Assembly: GCA_027118455.1 (NCBI GenBank)
Contig: JAJAYZ010000003.1
Location: 1-32,128, forward strand
Source: Actinomycetes bacterium
GTDB lineage: Bacteria; Actinomycetota; Actinomycetes; JAHEKZ01
Reading direction: 5' to 3'
Length of the DNA: 32,128 nucleotides
A program made the position numbers and the translations under genes. Every line of letters begins with the position of its first letter. The stretch's first letter is position 1. Below the pieces are notes generated by a model that saw nothing but the letters and a program-made list of their open reading frames with translations, did no database searches and had not been told where the DNA came from. This document shows, piece by piece, positions 25,407 to 32,128 of the stretch.

Positions 25407-25429
25407 GTACCGGCCACCGGCCGGGGTAC
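25407..25429 (+). promoter_or_regulatory. GC-rich hairpin in the leader of the Bax-inhibitor gene
   Basis: GTACCGGCC (25407-25415) pairs with GGCC (25419-25422) and GGTAC (25425-25429) around a 3-nt loop with a 2-nt bulge. It lies about 45 nt before the ATG, between tRNA-Leu and the membrane-protein gene. It could be a leader structure or a weak tRNA terminator; no T-run follows. No known riboswitch is recognised. Confidence 0.25.
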
Positions 25430-25473
25430 CTGTTCGAAGACGACTCGCCTCACGAAAGGGCCGATCAGTCCGG

Positions 25474-26319
25474 ATGGAATCGCGTAACCCCGTCATCGCT
25501 CGTATGGAGAAGGAAGCCAAGGCCAACGGCGGCTACGCCGGAATCGGAACGGCGACCGCCACCCAGACCGCACCAGCTGGCTACGACGTCCCACCGGCGA
25601 TGCCGGTCGAGATGACCCCGGCAGCTACCCCCATGACTGTCAACGACGTCGTGGTGCGTACCGCCACGATGTTCGTCCCACTGCTCATTACCGCGTACTT
25701 CGCCTGGACGCTGCAGGTTGGTATCGGCGTTGTACTGATCGCCATGCTCGTTGCCCTCGGGTTAGGGCTCTGGGGAGCCTTCTCGTCGAAGGTGCGCCCG
25801 GCCGTCTACCTCGCCTACGCCACGGTCGAGGGCGTCGTCGTCGGCGGCTTCAGTTTCTGGCTTCAGGAGTACGTCAACCAGAGCAACCTCGCAGCCGGGG
25901 ACCCAAACCCGCCGAACATCGTGCTGCAGGCAGTCATCGGAACGCTCGCTGCATTCGCGGCGATGCTCTTCCTCTACGGCACGCGCATCATCAAGGTCAC
26001 CGGCCGCTTCAAGAAGATGATGGCTGTGGCATTTATGGCCTACTTCGGGATCGCCATCGTCAGCCTGATCGCCTCGCTGTTCGGTGTCGGTGATGGCTGG
26101 GGCTTCTATGGAGTCGGCGGCCTCGGGTTGTTGCTCTGCGCAGCAGGTGTAGCGCTTGCCGCGTTCTCGCTGGTGCTTGATTTCGACGCGATCGAACAAG
26201 GCATCAAGCTGGGCGTGCCCGAGAAGGAGTCATGGCGCGCGGCGTTCGGTCTCACCGTCACCCTCGTCTGGCTCTACCTGGAGATCCTCCGGCTGCTGGC
26301 GATCCTCAACCGCAGCTAG
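25474..26319 (+). CDS. Bax inhibitor-1/YccA family membrane protein
   Basis: 281 residues. A polar N-terminus of about 55 residues starts MESRNPVIARMEKEAKANGG, like the SNPVF openings of actinobacterial family members. It is followed by seven hydrophobic helices, among them FVPLLITAYFAWTL, VVLIAMLVALGLGLWG, AVIGTLAAFAAMLFLYG and LLCAAGVALAAFSLVLDFDAI. The DFDAIEQG stretch with conserved acids just after helix six, and the hydrophobic C-terminal helix ending LLAILNRS, are typical of the family. Bacterial relatives have been described as pH-sensitive Ca2+ leak channels; whether this one acts so is unknown. ATG 25474 is chosen by family similarity; its ribosome-binding site is weak (GAAAGGG 18 nt upstream). 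The stop is followed by a strong terminator. Confidence 0.9.
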   Translation: MESRNPVIARMEKEAKANGGYAGIGTATATQTAPAGYDVPPAMPVEMTPAATPMTVNDVVVRTATMFVPLLITAYFAWTLQVGIGVVLIAMLVALGLGLWGAFSSKVRPAVYLAYATVEGVVVGGFSFWLQEYVNQSNLAAGDPNPPNIVLQAVIGTLAAFAAMLFLYGTRIIKVTGRFKKMMAVAFMAYFGIAIVSLIASLFGVGDGWGFYGVGGLGLLLCAAGVALAAFSLVLDFDAIEQGIKLGVPEKESWRAAFGLTVTLVWLYLEILRLLAILNRS

Positions 26320-26346
26320 GCGCACCCGGTCACAGCAAGCCACAGC

Positions 26347-26387
26347 AAAGGGGCCGCCGAGCCGTTCACACGGTCGGCGGCCCCTTT
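26347..26387. terminator. Strong bidirectional terminator
   Basis: AAAGGGGCCGCCGA (26347-26360) pairs perfectly with TCGGCGGCCCCTTT (26374-26387), and CCG/CGG extends the stem inward. It is 28 nt after the Bax-inhibitor gene and 41 nt beyond the stop of the convergent DUF4287 gene, so it can serve both; the T/A ends give each strand a short U-tract. Confidence 0.88.
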
Positions 26388-26427
26388 GTCTGTGGGCCAA
26401 GGTCGCCGCCTCAGCTGTTGATAGCCG

Positions 26428-26661
26428 CTACTGCACGCGCCGGGCGGCTCGCACCTTGTCGTACTCGTGGACGACGGCGGTGGCGTAGCTGTGCGGGATC
26501 TCGTGCTCGTCCTGCAACCAATGGACTCGCTCTTCGAATCGGGTCAGAGCCGGCCCGTCCTGCACCATCTGGAACCACTCGTCGATCGGCTTTCCCGTTG
26601 CATCAGGCAGCCGGGCGACCAGATTCGCGTGGGTCTCTTCGGAGTGGTGCAGAGAGGACAT
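26428..26661 (-). CDS. DUF4287-like small protein
   Basis: 77 residues. The sequence around TGKPIDEWFQMVQDGP, then FEERVHWLQDEHEIPHSYAT and AVVHEYDKVRAAR, follows the DUF4287 pattern of a helical domain with a TGK motif and a GxGHxxA-like turn. The exact Gly-His of that turn is varied here to IPHSYA. No function is known to me. The ATG at 26661 has GGGAG 7 nt upstream; a longer frame to 26724 would begin in the intergenic sequence without a ribosome-binding site. It ends convergently on the terminator shared with the Bax-inhibitor gene and is divergent from the 26756 gene across 94 nt. Confidence 0.78.
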   Translation of the reverse strand: MSSLHHSEETHANLVARLPDATGKPIDEWFQMVQDGPALTRFEERVHWLQDEHEIPHSYATAVVHEYDKVRAARRVQ

Positions 26662-26743
26662 GGCAACTCCCGATGCTGGGCGAGAACGTGGCTCTACCGT
26701 GCCTGAGTGTGCCCCGGGCCGCAAGACCCGAAAGGTCCCGAGA

Positions 26744-26749
26744 TAGCGT
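26744..26749 (+). promoter_or_regulatory. Probable -10 box of a leaderless gene
   Basis: TAGCGT ends 6 nt before the GTG at 26756, so transcription would begin at or next to the start codon. No ribosome-binding site precedes the GTG, which fits leaderless translation. Confidence 0.4.
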
Positions 26750-26755
26750 GCGCGC

Positions 26756-27076
26756 GTGCCCCAGCTGGAGGATGACCAGAAGACGTTGGACCGGCTCTGT
26801 GGCCGGCTCCGCTCGGCCCCTGAAGCGCGTTTGGTGCGGACCGATGAACGGCTCTCCGGCGACTCGGTGGCCGACGCCGTCCACGAGGCCGCGGTTTGGG
26901 CAGCCGCCGCTCAGGGGATCGACCAGCAGGTGCCGCGGCTGCACCCGCTCGCCAGCGCCGACCAACTCAGTGTGGTGGGTGGCGACTTCCTTGACTGGGT
27001 CGCTTCGGCCGACGGCCGCGCGGCGGCCTTGCAGGAGTGGCGTGGCTTGGTCGAGCGCCTCCGCGTGGCGGTCTGA
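26756..27076 (+). CDS. Small conserved-looking protein of unknown function
   Basis: 106 residues, acidic and helical, with no membrane segment or signal peptide. Visible stretches are LEDDQKTLDRLCGRLRSAPE, ADAVHEAAVWAAAAQGIDQQ, VPRLHPLASADQLSVVGGDF and a helical C-terminus ending RLRVAV. The region LHPLASADQLSVVG looks like a conserved core, but I cannot assign a family. Codon positions follow the strong third-position G/C bias of its neighbours, which supports real coding. GTG 26756 has no ribosome-binding site, but a TAGCGT box 6 nt upstream suggests a leaderless transcript. It converges on the SGNH hydrolase gene with an 11-nt gap. Confidence 0.65.
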   Translation: MPQLEDDQKTLDRLCGRLRSAPEARLVRTDERLSGDSVADAVHEAAVWAAAAQGIDQQVPRLHPLASADQLSVVGGDFLDWVASADGRAAALQEWRGLVERLRVAV

Positions 27077-27087
27077 GCTCGGCCCGG

Positions 27088-28029
27088 CTAGCGGGCGCTC
27101 GTGGCAGGTGCCTGTTGGCGCTGAAGCCGCAGCAGGGCCCGGACGCGAGACCCGCGGTCGGCGCTGACCTCGGCTCCGCCGACCTCGGCGGCCTGTGCCG
27201 CAGCATGCGCGAGGTCGAGGTGGGTCGAGCCCCTCTCCGACTCCGGCGACGGCGCGAGTGCGTCGGCCAGGCTCGGCACGATCGCCTCGGCGAAGTGTCG
27301 GTAGCCCGTTGCCGACGGGTGAAACTGGTCGGGGCCAAACATGGTGTCGGGGTGGGCGTCGAACTCGGGCCCGAGCAGGTCAGCCAGCGCGACGCTGCGT
27401 GCTCCTGCTGATACCGCAGCCACTGTTTGGGCAGCTGCCAGCGACCTGCTCCAGCGTCGGGCGACCCAGCGCAGGGGGTGGGGGATTGGGCGGATGGTTC
27501 CGAGGTCGGGGCAGGTGGCGACGACCACCTTGACGCCGTTGGCGTGTAGTCGTTCGATCGCCGAGGTGAGCAGAGCGACCGAGCGACCGGGGGGTACCCG
27601 GTGAGTGACGTCGTTGGCGCCGACGGCGATCACGGCGACGTCGGGCCAGTGCGGCTCGATTTGGTCGATCTGTGCCTGGAGGTCGCCGCTCTGAGCACCG
27701 ACAACCGCGAAGCATCGAAGCTGCACTACCCGACTGAGTGCGGCCGCAAGCCCGGCGGCGGTGACGGCAGCTGTGGTCTCCTCGGGGCGTTCCACCCCGA
27801 AGCCGGCAGCCCCAGAGTCGCCCAGGACGGCCAGTAAGAGGGGCACTCCACCGGCGCCGTAAGTCCCATCGGCGACCGGTGGCGTCGTCATCGGTTCACC
27901 GATGCGGTGTCTGGCGAGGCGCGACTGGCCGAGGAGCACTCCGTAGATCGCTCCGCCGGCTCCGACCAGTCCGGCGCCCCCGACGGCAGCAGCGGAGGCG
28001 ATCGCACGCGCCCGACTGGCTCGGCTCAC
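27088..28029 (-). CDS. SGNH/GDSL-family hydrolase
   Basis: 313 residues. An N-terminal hydrophobic segment (AAAVGGAGLVGAGGAIYGVLLG, ~13-34) is probably a membrane anchor or signal sequence. The SGNH blocks are GDSGAAGFG with nucleophile Ser72, VVGAQSGD (block II Gly), GANDVTH with Asn139, and DQFHPSATGY with Asp234 and His237 of the triad. It likely hydrolyses an ester or lipid substrate at the cell surface. The C-terminal ~50 residues after the fold are Ala/Arg-rich and carry no motif. The GTG start has AGGAGG 7 nt upstream, a strong site. The gene is transcribed away from the small membrane protein gene. Confidence 0.92.
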   Translation of the reverse strand: MSRASRARAIASAAAVGGAGLVGAGGAIYGVLLGQSRLARHRIGEPMTTPPVADGTYGAGGVPLLLAVLGDSGAAGFGVERPEETTAAVTAAGLAAALSRVVQLRCFAVVGAQSGDLQAQIDQIEPHWPDVAVIAVGANDVTHRVPPGRSVALLTSAIERLHANGVKVVVATCPDLGTIRPIPHPLRWVARRWSRSLAAAQTVAAVSAGARSVALADLLGPEFDAHPDTMFGPDQFHPSATGYRHFAEAIVPSLADALAPSPESERGSTHLDLAHAAAQAAEVGGAEVSADRGSRVRALLRLQRQQAPATSAR

Positions 28030-28219
28030 GGCTGTGCCTCCTCTCGCTCGCGCATCGGGCGCCTCGTCCTGGACCCTCTACCGTAGTCGACCGGCCGCTA
28101 TCGCGGGTTTACCTCCGATGGCCGAGCAGTCTCGGTAGCCTGGGCGGACGTCCGATCCTGAGGCACCAGCAGGGCACCTCGTCCGTGCGACCCGAAGGCT
28201 GCAGGTTGCCGCCATCGCG

Positions 28220-28438
28220 GTGTTGGGCTTGGCGATCTTGTGCTGTGTGGCAGCGTTCACTTCCGCGTCGAACGACGCAACTTGCACCTGGCTGGTGCTA
28301 ACCGCCACTGCAGTCATCGGTGCGGCCATCGGTGCGGTTGGCGCGGTCGTCGGCCGCCTGATGTTGGCGGCACGCAGGGATGACGAGGAGCGAGCGCGCG
28401 AAGCGCCCTCCAAGTCGAGCCAGGACTGGTACCAGTAG
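28220..28438 (+). CDS. Small membrane protein of unknown function
   Basis: 72 residues with two hydrophobic helices (VLGLAILCCVAAF and LVLTATAVIGAAIGAVGAVVG) and a charged cytoplasmic tail AARRDDEERAREAPSK. The frame is open back to a TAG at 28136, and hydrophobic residues continue upstream of GTG 28220 (VAAIA), but no in-frame ATG, GTG or TTG precedes it; no convincing ribosome-binding site was found. It ends 22 nt before the cystathionine beta-synthase start. I do not recognise the family. The helix-helix-charged-tail pattern and GC-rich third positions support coding, but it could still be spurious. Confidence 0.5.
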   Translation: MLGLAILCCVAAFTSASNDATCTWLVLTATAVIGAAIGAVGAVVGRLMLAARRDDEERAREAPSKSSQDWYQ

Positions 28439-28448
28439 TCACCAGTCG

Positions 28449-28454
28449 TAGGCT
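28449..28454 (+). promoter_or_regulatory. Probable -10 box giving a leaderless cbs transcript
   Basis: TAGGCT ends 6 nt before the GTG at 28461. There is no ribosome-binding site between the preceding gene's stop and the GTG. Both features fit a leaderless mRNA, which is common in actinobacteria. No clear -35 element was found. Confidence 0.45.
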
Positions 28455-28460
28455 GCAGGC

Positions 28461-29828
28461 GTGGAAACCTACGACTCAGTCATCGAGCTCATCGGCAACA
28501 CACCGCTCGTTCGGCTGCACAAGGTCACCGAGGGTTCTGGCGCTCCGGTCTACGCCAAAGTCGAGTACTTCAACCCCGGTGGGTCGGTCAAAGACCGGAT
28601 CGCACTGCGCATGGTGGACGCCGCTGAGCGCGAAGGCCTGTTGAAGCCTGGCGGCACGATCGTCGAACCAACGTCCGGCAACACGGGAGTAGGACTCGCG
28701 CTCGTTGCACAGCAACGCGGATACTCCTGCGTCTTCGTCGTTCCCGACAAGGTGAGCCTGGACAAGATCAATGTGCTGAAGGCATACGGCGCCGAGGTTG
28801 TGGTCTGTCCCACGGCGGTACCGCCGGAGCACCCCGACTCGTACTACAACGTCAGCGACCGGTTGGCGCTCGAGATCCCTGGCGGATGGAAGCCGGACCA
28901 GTATGCCAACCAGAACAACCCGATGTCGCACTACGAGCAGACCGGTCCAGAACTCTGGCGACAGACCGACGCGAGGATCACGCACTTCGTCGCAGGTGTC
29001 GGAACCGGCGGAACGATCACCGGAACGGGTCGCTACCTCAAAGAGGTCTCGGACGGTCGGGTGCAGATCGTGGGGGCTGATCCTGAGGGATCGGTTTACT
29101 CCGGCGGCACCGGGCGCCCGTACCTTGTAGAAGGTGTCGGCGAGGACTTTTGGCCGACGACGTATGACCCGGCGCTGGTCGACGAGGTGATTGCGGTAAG
29201 CGACGCCGACTCGTTCGCCATGACCCGGCGGCTGGCCCGTGAGGAGGGCCTGCTGGTCGGAGGCTCGTGCGGGATGGCGGTCGTTGCCGCTATTCGAGTG
29301 GCCCAGCGGCTCGAGCCAGAAGACATGGTCGTCGTGCTGCTGCCCGACTCCGGCCGCGGGTACCTGTCGAAGGTCTTCAACGACGAGTGGCTGGCGCAGT
29401 ACGGGTTCTTGCCAGAGCGGGGCGAAAGCCAGTCAGTCGGCGACGTCTTGCGCACCAAGGGCGGTGAACTCCCGACCTTCGTGCACACCCACCCGAACGA
29501 GACGCTGGCCGAGGCGATCGAGATCTTGCGTGAGTTCGGCGTCTCGCAGATGCCGGTCGTCAGGGCCGAGCCTCCTGTTATGGCTGCGGAGGTGGCCGGA
29601 TCGGTGATCGAGCGCGACCTCCTCGATGCGCTGTTCACCGGACGCGCCAAGCTCTCCGACCGCGTCGAGGACCAGATGTCGCCGGCTCTCCCGAGCGTTG
29701 GAGCCGGTGAACCGGCGTCGGCAGCTGTCTCCGCTCTGGAGAAGGCCGACGCCGTGGTTGTCCTCGAGGACGGCAAGCCCATCGGGGTACTCACCCGCCA
29801 AGACCTGCTCGGCTTCCTCGCCACCTAG
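28461..29828 (+). CDS. cbs: Cystathionine beta-synthase
   Basis: 455 residues. PLP-dependent condensation of serine with homocysteine to cystathionine (transsulfuration). The N-terminal catalytic part has IGNTPLVRL, the PLP lysine Lys44 in NPGGSVKDRIA, and PTSGNTGVGLAL at 70-81, then GVGTGGTITGTGRYLKE for the phosphate cradle. Residues from about 326 carry a pair of CBS domains (VGDVLRTKGGELPTFVH, FGVSQMPVV, GKPIGVLTRQDLLGFL), as in mycobacterial Cbs, where they are regulatory. There is no N-terminal heme domain, as expected in bacteria. O-acetylserine-dependent cysteine synthase activity is a weaker alternative. Terminates at a hairpin shared with the convergent msrA. Confidence 0.95.
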   Translation: METYDSVIELIGNTPLVRLHKVTEGSGAPVYAKVEYFNPGGSVKDRIALRMVDAAEREGLLKPGGTIVEPTSGNTGVGLALVAQQRGYSCVFVVPDKVSLDKINVLKAYGAEVVVCPTAVPPEHPDSYYNVSDRLALEIPGGWKPDQYANQNNPMSHYEQTGPELWRQTDARITHFVAGVGTGGTITGTGRYLKEVSDGRVQIVGADPEGSVYSGGTGRPYLVEGVGEDFWPTTYDPALVDEVIAVSDADSFAMTRRLAREEGLLVGGSCGMAVVAAIRVAQRLEPEDMVVVLLPDSGRGYLSKVFNDEWLAQYGFLPERGESQSVGDVLRTKGGELPTFVHTHPNETLAEAIEILREFGVSQMPVVRAEPPVMAAEVAGSVIERDLLDALFTGRAKLSDRVEDQMSPALPSVGAGEPASAAVSALEKADAVVVLEDGKPIGVLTRQDLLGFLAT

Positions 29829-29852
29829 AAGCCGATCCTGTTCGGATTGCGC

Positions 29853-29884
29853 TGGTTGGCTGGGGCTATAGACCCAGCCAACTA
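29853..29884. terminator. Hairpin between convergent cbs and msrA
   Basis: GTTGGCTGGG (29855-29864) pairs perfectly with CCCAGCCAAC (29873-29882) around an 8-nt loop, GCTATAGA, and the stem extends by a G-T and a T-A pair. It lies between the two convergent stops, so it can terminate both. No long T-run is present. Confidence 0.7.
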
Positions 29885-29896
29885 CCGCACTGTCGT

Positions 29897-30535
29897 TCAG
29901 GCGGGGTAGGCGACGCCGGCTGTGGCGTGGCAGTCGTATCCGTTCGGCACCTTCGCCAGGTACTGCTGGTGCGGCTCCTCGGCGTAGAAGAAGTCGGGTG
30001 CCGGCAGCATCTCGGTCGTGATGGAGCCGAGGCCGACCTTGGTCAGGGCCCCTTGGTAGACGTCACGGGACGCCTCAGCCGCGGTTCGTTGGCCATCGCT
30101 CGTCCAGTAGAGCGCCGAGCGGTATTGAGATCCGAGATCGTTGCCCTGCCGGAAGCCTTGGGTCGGGTCGTGGGTCTCCCAGAAGATCTTGAGCAGCTCG
30201 GCGTAGGAGACAACAGCTGGGTCGTAGACGACGCGGACTGCCTCGGTGTGGCCAGTCATCCCGGTGCAGGTCTCGTCATAGGTGGGGTTCGGGGTGATCC
30301 CGCCCTGGTAGCCGACCGCGGTGGTGTAGACCCCGGGCAGCTGCCAGAAGCGTCGTTCAGCTCCCCAGAAGCAACCCATCCCGAAGAAGGCCTCAGCCAT
30401 GCCGGCGGGGACCTCTCCGGCGATGGGAGTGGCCAATACCGCGTGCTGAACTGGTACCGGGAACCCCCGCTCGGGCCGGCCGGGGAGTGCCTGCTGGGGG
30501 GTGGGCAGCGTGGCCGCCGTGCGTGCGAAGAGCAC
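29897..30535 (-). CDS. msrA: Peptide methionine (S)-S-oxide reductase MsrA
   Basis: 212 residues. The catalytic motif GMGCFWGAE has Cys55 as nucleophile. It is followed by [55 protein letters not shown] and a C-terminal [10 protein letters not shown], where the Cys is the likely resolving residue. It repairs methionine-S-sulfoxide in proteins. The ~45-residue leader ([23 protein letters not shown]) is usual in actinobacterial MsrA. The start is GTG 30535, which has a perfect AGGAGG 6 nt upstream; a longer frame to 30604 runs into the divergent promoter region. It is divergent from the chemotaxis receptor. Confidence 0.95.
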   Translation of the reverse strand: MLFARTAATLPTPQQALPGRPERGFPVPVQHAVLATPIAGEVPAGMAEAFFGMGCFWGAERRFWQLPGVYTTAVGYQGGITPNPTYDETCTGMTGHTEAVRVVYDPAVVSYAELLKIFWETHDPTQGFRQGNDLGSQYRSALYWTSDGQRTAAEASRDVYQGALTKVGLGSITTEMLPAPDFFYAEEPHQQYLAKVPNGYDCHATAGVAYPA

Positions 30536-30566
30536 CGAGTCCTCCTGTCGTTGACCTATTTGGCTT

Positions 30567-30593
30567 AACCATCGCCCCCCACCTGCCGATTCC
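30567..30593 (+). promoter_or_regulatory. Sigma-28 (FliA/WhiG-type) promoter of the chemotaxis receptor gene
   Basis: TAAC (30567-30570), 15 nt, then GCCGAT (30586-30591, followed by TC). The sigma-28 consensus is TAAA-N15-GCCGATAA, so the spacing is exact and nine of the twelve positions fit. It lies 38 nt before the ATG of a methyl-accepting chemotaxis protein, the usual kind of sigma-28 target. Confidence 0.65.
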
Positions 30594-30631
30594 CCCCGAG
30601 ACACATCCCATGGGGTTCACGGAGGGTGACA

Positions 30632-32128
30632 ATGCGGAGCATGCGGCTGCCCGCGCTGTTGGTGGGCGTCGTGATGCTCTCGTCTGCCGTTGGCCTCGCC
30701 TACCAAGCCACCAGGGCGGCCAGCGATGCCGCCAGCGCACAGAACACCGAACTGCAGACCGCAGCGGCCAACGCCGAGGTGCTCCTCACCGCTCAGTTCG
30801 AGCAGGCGGGCGCCATTGGTCTGCTGACTGCCCAGGACGACGTGTTCATGGACTTCTTCAAGACACCAGGTAGCACCGAGGCTAAGGTCGCGGCCGACAT
30901 CACGACGCGCCAGGACATCGTCGATCTCCTTGTGTACCAACAGACACTCTTTCCTGGATCGATCGCGCGTTCTGGTTACGTCGACGCCAAGAGCGGCCAG
31001 GAGATCGCCGAGGTCGTCAATGGTCTTCCGTCACCTCCCATCACTCTTGAAGGGGGAGCTGACAAGAACCTCCCGTTCTTCGCTGATGTCGTCTCCTTGC
31101 CCACTGGCTGGCTTTACCAGTCAAACCCGTACTTCTCTGACGAGACGAACGAGTGGGTGGTGGCCAACGGTACGACGGTGATGTACGACGGAGACAAGCG
31201 CGGAATCATCTACTTCGAGATTCGCCTCGATGCCTTGCGCGGACAGGTTCTCGCCCGAGATGGAAACGCCGCGATGCGTGCCGTGACCGAGCGCACCGGG
31301 CTGGTGGTGATCGATAGCCGCTCGACGCAGGTATCTGCGACCGACTTCGGTCAGACTGACGACCGGACCTTCACCGGCGAGATCCGCAACTTCGGGATTT
31401 CGGGTCTGACCACGATCGGCGACGAGCGCATCGCCTACGTGCGCATGGAGCCGTCCGAGACTTTGCAGATCGTCAACGACAACGACTGGTTCATCACGGC
31501 GTCGGAGCCTTTGGTCGTCACTGGTGTGGCTGCTGCCGTCTCGCCCCGGCTGATTGCTCTGCTTGCGCTCGGGCTTCCATTGGTCATCTACGCCCTTATC
31601 TCCTACGTGCGTCTCACCAGGAGGAAGCGTCGGGATGCCTTGGAGACGAGCGCAGAGCGCGACCACCTGAACGCTCGACTGACTGACCTCTCCGACGCAC
31701 TGGATCAAGCGGCCGCTGGAAACCTTGCAGTCAGCCTCCCGGTCGACTTCGACGACGAACGACTTGCTGTTCTTGCCCATTCGTTCGAGAACACCTTGGA
31801 ACGGCTGCGAGCGCTGGTCGCGCAGGCTCAGGGTCACGGGGTCCAGCTCGCGCAGGCTGCTGGCCAGATGCGGGCGACTGCCCAGGAGCAGGCTGGTTCG
31901 GCTGGCGAGCAATCAGCTGTTGTGACGGAGACGACGGCGACGATTGAGGAGTTGGCGGCTACGGCGGCTCAGATTGCTGAGACGGCTGGGTCGGTGGCTC
32001 GGGTGGCTGCTGAGACGTTGGCGTTGACTGATGAGGGTCGGGGTGCGGTGGCTGAGTCGGTGCTGGCGATGGATCAGATTCGTTCGGTGGTGGATCAGAT
32101 TGGGGTGTCGTCTGCGGGGTTGGGGGAC
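30632..32128 (+). CDS. Methyl-accepting chemotaxis protein (3' end outside window)
   Basis: 499 residues are inside the window and the frame is open at the edge. A first membrane helix (LPALLVGVVMLSSAVGLAY, ~5-23) precedes an extracellular sensor region of about 280 residues, with segments FFADVVSLPTGWLYQS and YFSDETNEWVVANG in the style of Cache sensors. A second helix (LIALLALGLPLVIYALISYV) starts near 306. A HAMP-like linker (LSDALDQAAAGNLAVSLPVD) follows, then the cytoplasmic methyl-accepting helices (AAGQMRATAQEQAGSAGEQS, TTATIEELAATAAQIAETAG). It senses an unknown ligand and signals to CheA/CheW. The ATG has GGAGGG 5 nt upstream. The last 70 complete codons have a codon usage unlike the rest. 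Confidence 0.93.
   Translation, partial: MRSMRLPALLVGVVMLSSAVGLAYQATRAASDAASAQNTELQTAAANAEVLLTAQFEQAGAIGLLTAQDDVFMDFFKTPGSTEAKVAADITTRQDIVDLLVYQQTLFPGSIARSGYVDAKSGQEIAEVVNGLPSPPITLEGGADKNLPFFADVVSLPTGWLYQSNPYFSDETNEWVVANGTTVMYDGDKRGIIYFEIRLDALRGQVLARDGNAAMRAVTERTGLVVIDSRSTQVSATDFGQTDDRTFTGEIRNFGISGLTTIGDERIAYVRMEPSETLQIVNDNDWFITASEPLVVTGVAAAVSPRLIALLALGLPLVIYALISYVRLTRRKRRDALETSAERDHLNARLTDLSDALDQAAAGNLAVSLPVDFDDERLAVLAHSFENTLERLRALVAQAQGHGVQLAQAAGQMRATAQEQAGSAGEQSAVVTETTATIEELAATAAQIAETAGSVARVAAETLALTDEGRGAVAESVLAMDQIRSVVDQIGVSSAGLGD

Overview
The window is chromosomal DNA from a high-GC Gram-positive bacterium (Actinomycetota). The order mfd, SurA-like lipoprotein, mazG, eno, FtsB/DivIC, DUF501, Ppx/GppA is the conserved actinobacterial housekeeping block. 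Frequent GTG starts, stop/start overlaps of the GTGA/ATGA type and probable leaderless genes fit this. A chemotaxis receptor behind a sigma-28-type promoter says the cell is probably motile. Nocardioidaceae or Intrasporangiaceae-like relatives are plausible; the sequence alone does not settle the family.

Positions 1-10624 hold a surface-polysaccharide region. On the plus strand at the left edge is a broken GH26-like glycoside hydrolase gene (frameshift plus in-frame TGA). It converges on a minus-strand operon of eight genes, read from right to left: a Wzz-like co-polymerase with a degenerate tyrosine-kinase domain, a Wzy/O-antigen-ligase-like membrane protein, an APH-fold kinase, a sulfotransferase, a Wzx-like flippase, an Alg14/PssD-like protein, an Alg13/PssE-like domain fused to a second sulfotransferase, and a GT2 glycosyltransferase. 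Five of the seven junctions are 4-nt stop/start overlaps. Together the genes look like a Wzx/Wzy-type system for an exopolysaccharide that is probably sulfated. No initiating sugar-phosphate transferase is in the window.

Divergent from that operon (10891-14845) are a 987-residue secreted beta-propeller-like/PKD protein and a GT14 'Branch' glycosyltransferase, possibly part of the same surface programme.

Positions 14914-24839 are housekeeping genes on the plus strand: mfd, lipoprotein, mazG, eno, FtsB-like, DUF501, Ppx/GppA, dienelactone hydrolase and a family-5 uracil-DNA glycosylase, mostly tightly packed or overlapping. Next come a 3' remnant of a type II NADH dehydrogenase gene, tRNA-Leu(UAA), and a Bax-inhibitor-1 family membrane protein followed by a strong terminator.

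Positions 26428-32128 hold a DUF4287 protein, a small hypothetical, an SGNH hydrolase, a small membrane protein, cystathionine beta-synthase, MsrA, and a methyl-accepting chemotaxis protein cut by the right edge. The chemotaxis gene changes codon usage abruptly at about 31916: the next 70 codons all end in G or T.

I saw no CRISPR array, insertion sequence, prophage or rRNA.
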